DNA of 64,000 nt, taken from Bacteroidota bacterium (lineage in GTDB: Bacteria > Bacteroidota > Bacteroidia > JACCXN01). The notes beneath the pieces are model-generated. The model was given only the letters and a program-made list of their open reading frames with translations, had not been told where the DNA came from and searched no databases. Positions 9,801 to 18,924 of the stretch are shown piece after piece. A program made the position numbers and the translations under genes. The stretch covers positions 67,592 through 131,591 of the forward strand of contig JACCXN010000010.1 of assembly GCA_013696965.1 (NCBI GenBank). Direction: 5' to 3'. Position 1 is the first letter of the stretch. Each line of letters opens with the position of its first letter.

Positions 9801-10063
9801 TCTGCAAGCATATCAATATTAGTAACCCATTTAGGTTGGCTTGCAGGGTCGTTTTGAATAGCATGATTGTTGTTCCCAGACATATCATTCCAGCTACTAA
9901 CTTCAGAACCATTTAATGTTATTCCACTATCTGATCTTAACCATAAAGATAAGCCAAAGATTGTATTTGGCTGAGAAAAAAGCGCTGAAACATTAAAAAA
10001 ATACAAGAATAAAACTCCTGTTATTGTCAAAAAAAACTTATTAGGAAACTCAAATAGAAACAT
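6869..10063 (-). CDS. Large PKD-repeat T9SS type A surface protein
   Basis: A 1064-residue secreted adhesin-like protein. Order of parts: signal peptide (1-31, ending F-S-Q), a LamG/concanavalin-like domain (about 33-240, with the S-W-N-D-M-S-G-N-N-N-H and R-F-D-G-N-D-F-L segments typical of such domains), three Ig-like repeats beginning around L-G-S-D (245-455), five PKD domains (about 458-875; each with a W-x-W-x-F-G-D-G or W-N-W-N-F-G core and a G-x-Y/H-x-V-x-L strand), a CARDB-like domain (about 880-980), and a T9SS type A tail beginning F-P-N-P-V-N-D-Q. Such architectures occur in gliding-motility and adhesion proteins that bind glycans or neighbouring cells. No enzyme motif is visible. 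It is transcribed away from the polysaccharide locus across a 239-base intergenic region and may be first in a unit with rdgB. Confidence 0.9.
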   Translation of the reverse strand: MFLFEFPNKFFLTITGVLFLYFFNVSALFSQPNTIFGLSLWLRSDSGITLNGSEVSSWNDMSGNNNHAIQNDPASQPKWVTNIDMLADNSALRFDGNDFLTINSSSVVGSIFVVFNWNGALSNYPINIGILTQQVFTSNTVALGVKGSSTNLYDVQADISFNISDYKINNVQTINSSPIENYKIASAVTSSNPVTFADFIVGRLCQFPSYLTGDIAEIILYDHPLNQVEHDEVFNYLKNKYAPPVNLGSDIVLKNFCDTVLSAPKHFIDYLWSTGSTADSIIISTPGKYWLTVTDVFGLQSLDTIEFSYNYNINQIADTILCPGQTLLWNTNLDKTSFTFIWPDLSSDSLLNINQASQYWVNVTDTFGCSLTSDTIDVVFDNIQQQISLGSDTVLCQGNVIKLIQGESLVQSYIWNDNSNLPYFEIMNAGQYWVQVSSNNDCIASDTINVTIQGIAPEALFSFSNVCLGDSMRFIDGSVPPSGETIELWNWDFGDGNLSIDKNPVHFFNAPGNYLVKLVATTATGCQDEYLQTVMVHYLPKVGFSSPLACSGFEVQFTDTSSALNNTVVQWNWNFGNAPSGLENFSNDQNPFHAYQLPGVYNVKLIVTTLFGCVDSTIKPIVVYESPIADFTFQSVCSGTPIDFINNSSLTLPSIISSYNWDFGNTASSSANPSFLFDAPGMHNVSLVVSANNGCVSEIQKAVEVYHKPTAWFEPVDVCVNSAVEFKDLSIIADNSINSWIWNFNDLQSFSIKNPIVNFEEVDVYFVSLKVNTINECKDSVVRVVKIHPLPIPLFTIEPQVVIPGQPMKLKNLSNGAQNYSWGLGDGTSSNLIDLEHTYSFENTYQIILSAQSQYGCNQSFSRTLNVITANLDIAVTNIFVITKGNYLNITAELTNYGTVAIQEIDLILEQKNGRRIKELWTGDFHSGKKLLYEFKAEINPLNENIQDYVCVLALNPNKSNDTNFENNEYCKLLGNNDLVLMDPFPNPVNDQLTIRFFLPVASEIKLEILNHQGKMINSNLPNTGSKGINTLYFNANSLQAGSYTIKLTYNGQVFTRKFIKGDN

Positions 10064-10241
10064 TAAATTTAAATTTAAACAAAACTGGTTACCTTACCTT
10101 TTCATCTTTTTTTTAATCTTAAAAAATTGTTTATTACAAATATAGCTTAAAATAATATATACACTATATTAAGTATATAAGAGTTATAAAAGAAAAAGTC
10201 AATTTTCACTTTAAAAACCACTATCATTGATATTTTAATAG

Positions 10242-10249
10242 TAATTTTG
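10242..10249 (+). promoter_or_regulatory. Possible -7 box for the polysaccharide locus
   Basis: TAATTTTG matches TAnnTTTG and lies 53 bases before the TTG start of the flippase gene, in the 239-base AT-rich region between divergent genes. A TTG sits 12 bases upstream (10227-10229) rather than at the canonical 17-23. The region also holds an imperfectly spaced palindrome, TATATAC at 10156-10162 and GTATATA at 10173-10179. Confidence 0.35.
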
Positions 10250-10302
10250 CTAAAACCTCTATAATAATTGTTAAACAAAACTGATAGTTAACCCTCTTAA
10301 GA

Positions 10303-11652
10303 TTGTCAATAAGTAAAAATATAATCAATCAGTTTATAGTCCAATCAACAGGAATTATTTCTGGGTTTTTCATTTCTATAATAATTGCTAAAATATTAGG
10401 GCCAGCAGGAAGGGGTGAATTTGCTGTTTTTGTAACTTCCCTTACCTTTATCTCTATATTCTTAAGTTTAAGTATAAATCATAGTATTTTATATGCAATT
10501 TCTTCAAACAAATTTCCCATAGACAAAATATTTTACACTTGTTTGCTTTTTTCGCTAGGACTTATTTTTGTTAATATTATTTTTTTCTGGACTGAATTTT
10601 TATTTCATTCAAACTTCCTTTTTTCCAATGAATCAATTACAGCAAACGCTTTAATGATATTAGGATTTACCATTTACCTTTTTATAAGTATAATAAATGC
10701 TGTTATGGCAGGTTTGAAAATTTTCAAATTACAACAATTACTTTCTATCCTATTTTCAATTTTAAATATTATACTTTTTGGAGGATATTTTTTTATAAAA
10801 GTTTATGTTTCACCCACTGTCCAGATTCAATTTAACGATTTTCTTTATTTTTACACCTTTACCCAGATAATAATACTGATTATTACCTTATATTTTTTTT
10901 TTAAGGAAACTCCAATTTCTTTTAATATTTCATTTTTAAATTTTAAAGATTTTAAATTTTTAATAGCGTTCTCTTTAACAGCATACCTTGCAAATTTATT
11001 TCAATTTTTAACTTATAAAATCGACATTTCATTTGTAGACTTTTATTTAGGCAAAAGCCAATTAGGAGTTTATTCTCTCGCAACTAACTTAACAAGAATG
11101 TTTTGGGTTTTGCCAGTCTCGATTTCAACAATTCTTATTCCTTATAATGCAACAGATGAATTAAGCAGGTCAACTATTAACATAAATAAATTAACAAGAA
11201 CAACTATTTTCATGATTGTTGTTATTATCGCTTTTAGCTTACCTTTAATTGATCTATTTATTCCATTTATTTATGGTAATGAGTTTTCTGAGGCTTCTAC
11301 TATATTAAAAATATTAATTTTTGGATTAATACCATTTGCTGCAACTAATATTGTTCTTTCTTTTTTTAGTGGTCGAGGTTTGGTTAAACATAATCTTATT
11401 TTTGCCTTTATTGTATTTATTTTGACCATTACAGGTGATTATTTTCTTATAAATTCTTTCGGAACAGTTGGCGCCTCTATTACTAATGTCTTAAGCTATA
11501 CTCTAGGCTTTATATACCCTTTGGTAATTTATATCAATTATACCAATGCAAGTTTATCTGATTTATTAATAGTTAAAAAACTGGATTTTGTAGAAGTAAA
11601 AAAGAAACTTTCTGCTAATTTAAAATTAAACATTTTCAAAACTCCTAAATGA
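10303..11652 (+). CDS. Polysaccharide flippase, Wzx/MATE-like
   Basis: 449 residues with about 12-14 strongly hydrophobic membrane segments and the N-terminal K-I-L-G-P-A-G-R-G-E-F-A signature of the oligosaccharide flippase family. It would move undecaprenyl-linked repeat units from the cytoplasmic to the periplasmic face of the inner membrane. The only in-frame start that keeps the first membrane segment and the G-R-G-E signature is TTG at 10303; no ATG is available early in the frame. The stop overlaps the next glycosyltransferase by four bases (ATGA), so translation is probably coupled. The gene opens the polysaccharide locus. Its base composition is visibly more AT-rich than the housekeeping genes, which fits acquisition of the locus by transfer, though I did not quantify it. 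Confidence 0.88.
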   Translation: MSISKNIINQFIVQSTGIISGFFISIIIAKILGPAGRGEFAVFVTSLTFISIFLSLSINHSILYAISSNKFPIDKIFYTCLLFSLGLIFVNIIFFWTEFLFHSNFLFSNESITANALMILGFTIYLFISIINAVMAGLKIFKLQQLLSILFSILNIILFGGYFFIKVYVSPTVQIQFNDFLYFYTFTQIIILIITLYFFFKETPISFNISFLNFKDFKFLIAFSLTAYLANLFQFLTYKIDISFVDFYLGKSQLGVYSLATNLTRMFWVLPVSISTILIPYNATDELSRSTININKLTRTTIFMIVVIIAFSLPLIDLFIPFIYGNEFSEASTILKILIFGLIPFAATNIVLSFFSGRGLVKHNLIFAFIVFILTITGDYFLINSFGTVGASITNVLSYTLGFIYPLVIYINYTNASLSDLLIVKKLDFVEVKKKLSANLKLNIFKTPK

Positions 11653-12788
11653 GAAAGATTTTAATTCTATCATATTCAAATCTTAATAGCGACCCTAGGG
11701 TTATAAGGCAAATTTCTGCTCTCAAAAGTGATAATGAAATTTCAATAGCTGGATATTCATCTGTACAAGAAAAAAATGTACAATTTTTTCCTATTTATTC
11801 TGCGCCACCTTTTTCTTTAAAAAGAAAGATGAAAAGATTTGTACAATTTTTATTTAGAAGATATGATCTTTATTATTGGGATGCAGGAAAAATTTCTTTT
11901 TACAAGAAAATAATAAAGGAACAGTTTAATGTGATTGTTTCAAATGATATTATGACATTACCCTTAGCTTTAAAAATTGCTGATAAAACAAATGCTAAAG
12001 TATGGTTTGATGCTCATGAGTTTCATCCAAGGGAATTCGAAGATAATTGGAAATGGAGAGTTTTGTATCAAAAGTATATAAGTCATCTATGTAAAAAATA
12101 TATTCCTCATGCACAAGTTTTTTCGACTGTTTGCGATGGAATAGCCCAGGAATACTTTAATTACATAGGCATTTTACCTCAGATTATTACCAATGCATCC
12201 AATAGAATACAACTAAAGCCTTTTATTACTAAAAAAAATAATATTAAATTAGTTCATCATGGAGCAGCAATACGTTCAAGGAAAATAGAATTAATGATCC
12301 AAATGATGTCTTTTCTAGATAATCGATTTACTATTGATTTCATATTAACAGGAAGTGATTTAAAGTATATAAACGAATTAAGGAAATTGTCTAAAAAAAA
12401 TAAAAATATTCGTTTCATACCACCTGTCGAATTTAGTCAAATTTGCAATTTGTTAAATCCCTATGATATAGGAGTCTTTCTTTTACCCCCTGTAAATTTA
12501 AATTACAAATTTGCCCTACCAAATAAAATATTTGAGTTTATTCAAGCAAGATTATGTATAGCGGTATCACCATCTCCGGAAATGGCTAATTTAGTGCGTA
12601 CTAATAATTTAGGTGTAGTATCAAAAGAATATACTCCGAAAGCCATGGCACAAGTTATAAATGAGTTAAATGAAGATAAAATATCCAATTTTAAAAATAA
12701 TGCTCACATTGCAGCTAATAATATTTCTGCTGAAAAGAATTTTGTTAAAATGAATGATATTGTAGAAAGTTTAATTAATAATAAATAA
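11649..12788 (+). CDS. Glycosyltransferase, GT4-like (GT-B fold)
   Basis: 379 residues. The N-terminal half begins with I-L-I-L-S-Y-S-N-L-N-S-D-P-R-V, a pattern I know from Bacteroidota GT4-type enzymes (D-P-R-V-x-R-Q after the first strand). The C-terminal half has the nucleotide-sugar binding region with L-V-H-H-G-A-A-I-R, I-G-V-F-L-L-P-P and F-A-L-P-N-K-I-F-E-F-I-Q-A-R, in which the Glu of the E-F/E-x7-E region is present. It would transfer a sugar from a nucleotide donor onto the lipid-linked repeat unit at the cytoplasmic face. It overlaps the flippase by four bases and is 10 bases from the asparagine synthetase-like gene. Donor and acceptor cannot be told from sequence. Confidence 0.82.
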   Translation: MRKILILSYSNLNSDPRVIRQISALKSDNEISIAGYSSVQEKNVQFFPIYSAPPFSLKRKMKRFVQFLFRRYDLYYWDAGKISFYKKIIKEQFNVIVSNDIMTLPLALKIADKTNAKVWFDAHEFHPREFEDNWKWRVLYQKYISHLCKKYIPHAQVFSTVCDGIAQEYFNYIGILPQIITNASNRIQLKPFITKKNNIKLVHHGAAIRSRKIELMIQMMSFLDNRFTIDFILTGSDLKYINELRKLSKKNKNIRFIPPVEFSQICNLLNPYDIGVFLLPPVNLNYKFALPNKIFEFIQARLCIAVSPSPEMANLVRTNNLGVVSKEYTPKAMAQVINELNEDKISNFKNNAHIAANNISAEKNFVKMNDIVESLINNK

Positions 12789-12798
12789 TTTCAAAAGC

Positions 12799-14625
12799 AT
12801 GTGTGGAATTTCCGGAATATTATCTTTCAACAAAAAAATTGAAGCTGTATCTTTAAAGAAAATGATTGATACACTTGATCATAGAGGCCCTGATGGAGAA
12901 GGTATCTGGTTAAATGAAAAACAGCAGGTAGGATTAGGGCATAAACGGCTTTCAATTATAGATTTAACTGATTCAGGAAAGCAGCCCATGCATTATTGTA
13001 ATGGTCGGTATTCTATTACTTTTAATGGAGAAATATATAATTATATAGAAATTAGAGAAAACTTAATAAAACAAGGTTTTAAATTTGTATCAAATTCTGA
13101 TACAGAAGTGTTACTTGCTCTTTATGAGTATAAAAAAGAAAAGGCGCTGGAAGATTTGGATGGGATGTTTGCTTTTGCAATTTGGGATGAAAAGGAACAA
13201 ACTTTATTTTGTGCAAGGGACAGGTTTGGTGAAAAGCCTTTCTTTTATCACCGTGATAAAAGTACTTTTTCATTTGCTTCGGAAATGAAAGCCCTTTTTC
13301 AATTTATTGGTAAAAGAAATATTGACAACAAACATATTTACAATTATTTTCTGTATAGTATTATTGAAGATCCGAATAATCCAACTACAACCTTTTTTCA
13401 GGATATTCATCAGCTCCCTCCAGCACATTATATAGTTATTGACAGCAATAATAATATGACTGGAAGAAAGTATTGGGATGTTGATTTAAATTACCAGGTA
13501 AATTATTCAATAGAAGAAGCTAAAGAAAAATTCATCTCTTTATTCACCCAATCCATTACCAGAAGGCTTCGAAGCGATGTGACTGTTGGAAGCAGCTTGT
13601 CAGGAGGAATTGATTCCTCCAGTATAGTAATGATGATTGATCGATTGAAAGGAACGGGCCAAATTCAAAAAACCTTTTCAGCAAGATTTCATAATTTCGA
13701 AAAAGATGAGGGGAAATTTATGGAAATGGTAATTAAAAATAGCAAGGTTGAACCACATTATGTTTACCCAACTGCTGAATCAGCGTTAGAGAATCTTCAA
13801 AAAATAATGTACCATCAGGAAATGCCCTTTGGCAGTACCAGCATTGCAGCACAATACGAGGTAATGAAACTTGCCAGAGAAAATAAAGTAACAGTACTTT
13901 TGGATGGGCAAGGTGCGGATGAATATCTTGCAGGCTATTCAAATTACTGGCCTTCTTATTTAATGCAGTTATATCGTGAAAACAGAAATAAATTTCATCA
14001 GGTAAATCAACATTTAAAATCTCTTCATAATTTTGATAGCTTAGAACAAAATTTTGATTTTAAGCTAAAAACATATAGCTATGCTGCTTATAAAAAATAT
14101 GGAGATATTATGCGTAGGTATAAAAATCCTTCTTCGGATTATTTTATGGGTTTAAATCCTGAAATCACAAGACAATATCAGTCTGGAAGAAATCCTTTAT
14201 ACAAACCACCTCATCTCAAGAAACAACTATACCAGTCAACGCTCAAAACTGACCTGGCCAATTTGTTGAGATATGCGGATAGAAATTCAATGGCAAACTC
14301 CATTGAAGTAAGACTCCCTTTCTTGTCACATAAACTTGTAGAATTTGTATTTAGCTTGAATGATGATTTTAAAATAAATAATGGCTGGACAAAGTATATT
14401 CTAAGAAAAAGCATGGAAGGCATTCTCCCCGATGAAATAACATGGAGAAAAGATAAAATAGGTTATGAACCTCCTCAACAAGAATGGTTAAATAAAAATG
14501 CTTTTCAGAGCTTGTTTAAGGAAGCTGCGGAAGACTTAAAAAAGGACAGAATAATTACAAAAGAATCAGACATGCTAAACTGGTCATACTTGATGATTTA
14601 TTTACTGAAAAAATCTTTTAATTAA
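12799..14625 (+). CDS. asnB: Asparagine synthetase-like glutamine amidotransferase, copy 1
   Basis: 608 residues, two domains. The N-terminal class II glutaminase begins M-C-G-I-S-G; Cys2 is the nucleophile after Met removal, and R-L-S-I-I-D-L and N-G-E-I-Y-N-Y are the glutamine-site segments. The C-terminal synthetase domain has the PP-loop S-G-G-I-D-S-S at 268-274 and D-G-Q-G-A-D-E-Y-L-A-G-Y near 370-381. The textbook reaction is Asp + Gln + ATP to Asn, but homologues in polysaccharide loci are thought to amidate sugar acids or related carboxylates. Here it lies between glycosyltransferases, so an envelope role is at least as likely as amino-acid supply. The stop overlaps the next start by one base (TAATG). 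Confidence 0.9.
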   Translation: MCGISGILSFNKKIEAVSLKKMIDTLDHRGPDGEGIWLNEKQQVGLGHKRLSIIDLTDSGKQPMHYCNGRYSITFNGEIYNYIEIRENLIKQGFKFVSNSDTEVLLALYEYKKEKALEDLDGMFAFAIWDEKEQTLFCARDRFGEKPFFYHRDKSTFSFASEMKALFQFIGKRNIDNKHIYNYFLYSIIEDPNNPTTTFFQDIHQLPPAHYIVIDSNNNMTGRKYWDVDLNYQVNYSIEEAKEKFISLFTQSITRRLRSDVTVGSSLSGGIDSSSIVMMIDRLKGTGQIQKTFSARFHNFEKDEGKFMEMVIKNSKVEPHYVYPTAESALENLQKIMYHQEMPFGSTSIAAQYEVMKLARENKVTVLLDGQGADEYLAGYSNYWPSYLMQLYRENRNKFHQVNQHLKSLHNFDSLEQNFDFKLKTYSYAAYKKYGDIMRRYKNPSSDYFMGLNPEITRQYQSGRNPLYKPPHLKKQLYQSTLKTDLANLLRYADRNSMANSIEVRLPFLSHKLVEFVFSLNDDFKINNGWTKYILRKSMEGILPDEITWRKDKIGYEPPQQEWLNKNAFQSLFKEAAEDLKKDRIITKESDMLNWSYLMIYLLKKSFN

Positions 14626-15731
14626 TGTTAAAAAAAAGAAAAAAAATACTTTTTGCTGCGGTTGATATTGGTTATAGAATAGAAGTTTACACAAATTTTA
14701 TTGAGAAAAACCTTGATGGTCAGCTCCAGGCAGATTCTTTTTCAAAATACGTTCTTCCAAAAGAACACTACAAAACTCAATATACATACACTTGTCCTAT
14801 TGACAAAACACATCCCTGGATCCTATATTCATACTCTTTTATATTTTTTATTTTTAGTCTATTCAAATATGATATTTTTCACTTTTTTTCAGGCGAAACC
14901 ATCCTTACAAGAAAATTAAGAAGATTTGAATTTTTTATATACAAATTATTAGGTAAGAGAATTATAATGCATTTTGTTGGCGCGGATATTAGAAACCCGA
15001 ATTATTTAATATGGAAAGAAAAAAATATTGACGAATTCCTAAAAGGGAAAAAACCAATTCCCTTAACATTGAAATGGCAGGATAAATTAATAAAAGACAG
15101 TTTAAAATATGCAGATGAAATTTTAGTTTCAACTCCTGATTTATTAAAAATTATTCCTACTGCAAAGTTTTATCCTGTGGTAATTGATTTAGATAAATTC
15201 TTTACTGAAGTGGGCAAGGTGGAAATCAAGGAAAACTGTAAAACTTATAATATCCTCCATGCTCCATCAAACACAGCTGTAAAAGGAACTAATTCAATCC
15301 ATAAAAAACTGTCTGAATTCAAAAACAAAAATCAAAATAAAATCCAATTGATGTTGCCTGGAGAAAATATTATGAATTCAAAAAAACTATATTCGGTTTC
15401 AAGATATGAATTGTTTAAGCTTTTCATTGAATCGGATATAGTAATAGATCAGATTATTATTGGTTGGTATGGTTTGCAATCCATAGAGGGATTACTGACA
15501 GGAAATCATGTACTGTGTTATATTGAGGATGATTTGAAAAAATATTCCTTTGATGAATGCCCGGTAATTAATATAAATACTTTGAATTTTGAACAGGTTC
15601 TTGAAGAAGTAATTTCAAATGGAAACAGGAATAAATCAGAAATTGCCAAAAACAACTTGAAATGGGTTGAAAAACATCATACTATTGAAAACAACAATAA
15701 AATTTTATTGGACGCTTGGAATGTGAATTAA
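14625..15731 (+). CDS. Putative glycosyltransferase (GT-B)
   Basis: 368 residues, starting with ATG sharing one base with the upstream stop. The N-terminal half is an alpha/beta domain with K-R-I-I-M-H-F-V-G-A-D-I-R near 110-122. The C-terminal half starts with I-L-H-A-P-S-N-T-A-V-K-G-T, a segment I know from Bacteroidota GT-B enzymes, and has the I-G-W-Y-G-L-Q-S-I-E-G region where the donor-binding glutamate usually lies. Membrane association is possible through the very hydrophobic stretch around 65-85. Family assignment is looser than for its neighbours; position inside the locus supports it. Sugar donor unknown. Confidence 0.7.
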   Translation: MLKKRKKILFAAVDIGYRIEVYTNFIEKNLDGQLQADSFSKYVLPKEHYKTQYTYTCPIDKTHPWILYSYSFIFFIFSLFKYDIFHFFSGETILTRKLRRFEFFIYKLLGKRIIMHFVGADIRNPNYLIWKEKNIDEFLKGKKPIPLTLKWQDKLIKDSLKYADEILVSTPDLLKIIPTAKFYPVVIDLDKFFTEVGKVEIKENCKTYNILHAPSNTAVKGTNSIHKKLSEFKNKNQNKIQLMLPGENIMNSKKLYSVSRYELFKLFIESDIVIDQIIIGWYGLQSIEGLLTGNHVLCYIEDDLKKYSFDECPVININTLNFEQVLEEVISNGNRNKSEIAKNNLKWVEKHHTIENNNKILLDAWNVN

Positions 15732-15743
15732 ACAATAAAAATT

Positions 15744-16616
15744 ATGGTAAAAGGAAATAAAATTTTTGATTTATTTAGAACTGTTTTAATATTTACTTCT
15801 TTGGATAGATATTATTCTCGTTTAATAAGGGGAAAAAAACACGATTCATTTATAGGTAAAATGGCTCCGAATAATTATCAATACAAAAAAGGCACATATA
15901 GAATTGCACGCCTTAATAACAACATAAAATTATCAGTTGATTTACATGACTATTTAGGCCATTACATTTATTTTGGATACAAGGACCAATCGCAAGATGC
16001 ATTATTAAAATTAGTTGAGGAGAATTATAGTGTTTTGGATATCGGTACTAATATTGGAAATACTGCTTTATTATTTGCAGACAAAGTTAAAGCGGCAGGC
16101 AGAGTTATTGGCTTTGAACCAGACCCGGAAACATACCAATTATGCATGAAAAATTTAGAATTAAACAGTTTTGAAAATCTCAAGGTTCACAATATTGGAT
16201 TTGGAGATAATAATTCTTCTTTTTTTATTGAAAGCCTTATAGATTCAAACATTAGTGGAAATAGGATCAACGAGAAATTAACGCAAGGGCAAAAACAGGT
16301 TAGTGTAAAAAGGTTGGATGATGTGTTTTTTGATTTTAATTTAAAAAAGGTTGATTTAGTGAAAATTGATGTAGAAGGGTACGAAATGAAAGTATTAATA
16401 GGAGCAAAAGAAACCATTCAAAAATTTAAACCAACTTTGTTTATTGAAATTGATGACAATAACCTTAGAGATCAAAAATCATCTGCTCAAGAACTTCTCG
16501 ACTTTTTAGAAAAAAACAATTACACTAGTGTAGAAGCTGTATCAAACAAGCCAATTAACAGCAATTATAATTTTAAAGATTGTCATTTTGATATTATTAG
16601 TACCTCTAATTGTTAA
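15744..16616 (+). CDS. FkbM-family SAM-dependent methyltransferase, copy 1
   Basis: 290 residues. The SAM-binding motif I is V-L-D-I-G-T-N-I-G-N-T (97-107), followed by G-F-E-P-D-P-E-T-Y (motif II region) and the FkbM signature V-D-L-V-K-I-D-V-E-G-Y-E near 205-216, whose acidic residues are characteristic. FkbM enzymes O-methylate hydroxyls of sugars or polyketides, so this one probably methylates a sugar of the surface polysaccharide. It begins 12 bases after the upstream glycosyltransferase. The N-terminal 90 residues are longer than the bare domain and contain a basic Y-S-R-L-I-R-G-K-K-H stretch. A second family member lies at 38281-39165. Confidence 0.88.
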   Translation: MVKGNKIFDLFRTVLIFTSLDRYYSRLIRGKKHDSFIGKMAPNNYQYKKGTYRIARLNNNIKLSVDLHDYLGHYIYFGYKDQSQDALLKLVEENYSVLDIGTNIGNTALLFADKVKAAGRVIGFEPDPETYQLCMKNLELNSFENLKVHNIGFGDNNSSFFIESLIDSNISGNRINEKLTQGQKQVSVKRLDDVFFDFNLKKVDLVKIDVEGYEMKVLIGAKETIQKFKPTLFIEIDDNNLRDQKSSAQELLDFLEKNNYTSVEAVSNKPINSNYNFKDCHFDIISTSNC

Positions 16617-16706
16617 AAAAACAGGACAAAAAAACAGTTTAATTCCCAATAATTTTATTGCAGAAAAACGCTTTAATTAATAGGAAGACAACACTTTCAA
16701 AAAAAA

Positions 16707-17870
16707 ATGATGGATTTTTATAAAAAATCTGCTTCCATGAAAAATGATAAAATAACCGTAGTTAAAATTATTTCTGGTATTGATAAAGCATTGGCATTTG
16801 AATGGATTGCAACTTTAACATCCACGGAAAAGATTCAATTTTACTTTATTTTTTTAAATAACAAAGTTCCTCAGTTGCATCATTTCATGGTGCAAAACAA
16901 TATACCATCTAATTTCATTAAATTTAGTTCAAAACTTGATTTTTTCTTTGTATTGCCCCGACTTTTTTTTATGTTGAGAAAAATAAAGCCAAGCGTAGTA
17001 CATACCCATTTATATGAAGCCAACTTACTCGGAATATTTATTTCGTTTATCTTAAGGGTTCCCAAAAGAATACACACAAGGCACCATTCAACCTTTCACC
17101 ACCAATATCACCCTAAACATGTTAAAATAGATCGGCTTATCAATTATCTTTCAACAGATATTATTGCAATTAGCGAAAATGTTAAACTTGTTTTAACTGA
17201 TTTAGAAAAAGTTCCTGAGAAAAAAATACATTTAATACGTCATGGATTTGACCTAAAAGGGTTTAATAGTGTTTCGGAGGAACGCATAAACAAAATAAGA
17301 GAAAAGTATAACCTAAAGGATTCCATGAGACCAGTAATTGGAGTTATATCAAGATATTTGAATCTAAAAGGTATTCAATATATAATTCCTGCATTTAAAA
17401 ACATTCTTGTTAAATATCCTCATGCACTACTGATTTTAGCAAACGCTAAGGGTTCATATGAAAAAGAAATAAAACTTTTATTGAAACAAATACCAACTGA
17501 GAATTACCTGGAAATAATTTTCGAAGAAGATATTTTTGCCTTATATAAAAGCTTTGATTTATTTATTCATGTCCCAATCAATAAGCAAGTCGAAGCATTT
17601 GGCCAAACATATGTAGAGGCATTAGCAGCAAAAATCCCTTCTGTGTTTACCCTTTCTGGAATAGCGCCCGAATTTATTACCCATAAACAAAATGCCCTTA
17701 TTGTTGATTATGCAAATTCTGATCAAATATATAAAGCTATTGAACTTATTTTATCAGATAAAGAATTAGCAATTGATCTTACAAATAAAGGACTTATATC
17801 AATAAACCCATTTAACATTGAAAGATTTATTGATTCATTAACCCAATTGTATAGCAGTAATAACCAATAA
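16707..17870 (+). CDS. Glycosyltransferase family 4
   Basis: 387 residues. The N-terminal domain has the V-V-H-T-H-L-Y-E-A-N segment and R-I-H-T-R-H-H-S-T-F-H-H, and the boundary helix I-H-L-I-R-H-G-F-D-L seen in GT4 enzymes. The C-terminal donor domain has V-I-G-V-I-S-R-Y-L-N-L-K-G and ends with E-A-F-G-Q-T-Y-V-E-A-L-A-A-K-I-P, a complete E-x7-E motif. The first ATG is at 16707, but the tenth codon after it gives an ATG at 16737 (M-K-N-D-K-I-T) that begins the first beta-strand more directly; either could be used. A 178-base stretch without a convincing gene follows. Confidence 0.88.
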   Translation: MMDFYKKSASMKNDKITVVKIISGIDKALAFEWIATLTSTEKIQFYFIFLNNKVPQLHHFMVQNNIPSNFIKFSSKLDFFFVLPRLFFMLRKIKPSVVHTHLYEANLLGIFISFILRVPKRIHTRHHSTFHHQYHPKHVKIDRLINYLSTDIIAISENVKLVLTDLEKVPEKKIHLIRHGFDLKGFNSVSEERINKIREKYNLKDSMRPVIGVISRYLNLKGIQYIIPAFKNILVKYPHALLILANAKGSYEKEIKLLLKQIPTENYLEIIFEEDIFALYKSFDLFIHVPINKQVEAFGQTYVEALAAKIPSVFTLSGIAPEFITHKQNALIVDYANSDQIYKAIELILSDKELAIDLTNKGLISINPFNIERFIDSLTQLYSSNNQ

Positions 17871-18048
17871 AAAGAAAATTAATTTAAAGATTTGTTTTAT
17901 TATCACACCCTTGATTGTTGGTAAATAATCCTCAGGGAAGAAAAATGGATAGCAATAAATAAAAAAACCAAAAACAGAAAATAACTAAAAATGTTCATAA
18001 TCTCCATCATTGTAATAATTTTGTTGTACAAACAGTTAAATGAAATAA

Positions 18049-18921
18049 ATGTTTTTTTCAATCATTATCCCAACTTATAATCGGGCAAGTTTTATTCAAA
18101 AGGCAATTGAATCTGCAATTAATCAAAATTTCAAGGATTTTGAAATAATTATTGTAGATGATGGGAGTATTGATAATACAGAAGAAACTGTTAAAAAAAT
18201 AATTGATGAAAGAATCAGATACTTTAAAATTTCAAATAGCGAAAGGGCTGCCGCAAGAAATTATGGAGCGAAAAAGGCAAATGGAAAATTCTTGACTTTT
18301 TTAGATTCAGATGACCTTTTATATAACAACTATTTAAAAAATGCATTTGAATTGATCCAAAAAAATCCGCAAAATTCTTTTTTTCATTTGCCTTATGCCA
18401 TTAAATCAAAAAACAATACAAAAAAAATATTTATTCCAAATCCTGATTCTCCACTATTTTTAGCTAAAGGGAATCCTTTAAGTTGTATTGGGATAATTGT
18501 TGAAAAGAATGCGTTTTTAGCAAAATTGTTTAACGAAAACAGGCTTTTATCAGGATCAGAAGATTGGGAATTATGGCTCAGGATTTTTTCTAAATATGGA
18601 TTAATTACAGGAAATGACATTTCAGCTTGTTTGTTTAATCACAATGATAGGAGTGTTTTTAATTTCTCAGAAAAGGAATTAGTAACAAGAAAGGAATTGG
18701 CAATTAATTCTGCCTTTTCAGATATTGATGTTAAAAGAGTTTTTTCTCGTTATAGAAATACAATGGAAGCATATTGCGATTCATACATTGCGCTGCATTT
18801 AATGCTTTCTAAAAATAAAATAAGGGGATTGTTTTATTTATATAATTCAATAAAAATTTGTCCTGAAACAATCTTAACCAGAAGGTTTTTGGGAATATTA
18901 AAACACCTGATAATATCCTAA
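18049..18921 (+). CDS. Glycosyltransferase family 2
   Basis: 290 residues with a GT-A fold. The N-terminus S-I-I-I-P-T-Y-N-R-A-S is the classic GT2 start, followed by I-I-V-D-D-G-S-I-D-N-T, R-A-A-A-R-N-Y-G-A and F-L-D-S-D-D-L-L, the DXD-type metal site (D-S-D-D). The G-S-E-D-W-E-L-W-L-R segment near 165-175 contains the catalytic E-D/W residues. It would add one sugar to the repeat unit. It starts at ATG 18049, and is separated by 3 bases from the next amidotransferase gene. Sugar specificity is not deducible. Confidence 0.92.
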   Translation: MFFSIIIPTYNRASFIQKAIESAINQNFKDFEIIIVDDGSIDNTEETVKKIIDERIRYFKISNSERAAARNYGAKKANGKFLTFLDSDDLLYNNYLKNAFELIQKNPQNSFFHLPYAIKSKNNTKKIFIPNPDSPLFLAKGNPLSCIGIIVEKNAFLAKLFNENRLLSGSEDWELWLRIFSKYGLITGNDISACLFNHNDRSVFNFSEKELVTRKELAINSAFSDIDVKRVFSRYRNTMEAYCDSYIALHLMLSKNKIRGLFYLYNSIKICPETILTRRFLGILKHLIIS

Positions 18922-18924
18922 CAT

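Noticed and set aside
10156-10179. TATATAC/GTATATA palindrome in the divergent region
   Set aside because: The arms are made almost wholly of A and T and 10 bases apart in AT-rich DNA; chance is a fair explanation.
17991-18080. Short frame beginning M-F-I-I-S-I-I before the GT2 gene
   Set aside because: It overlaps the start of the GT2 gene in another frame and ends within it. The likeness to a GT2 start (S-I-I) is too short to be a duplicated fragment.
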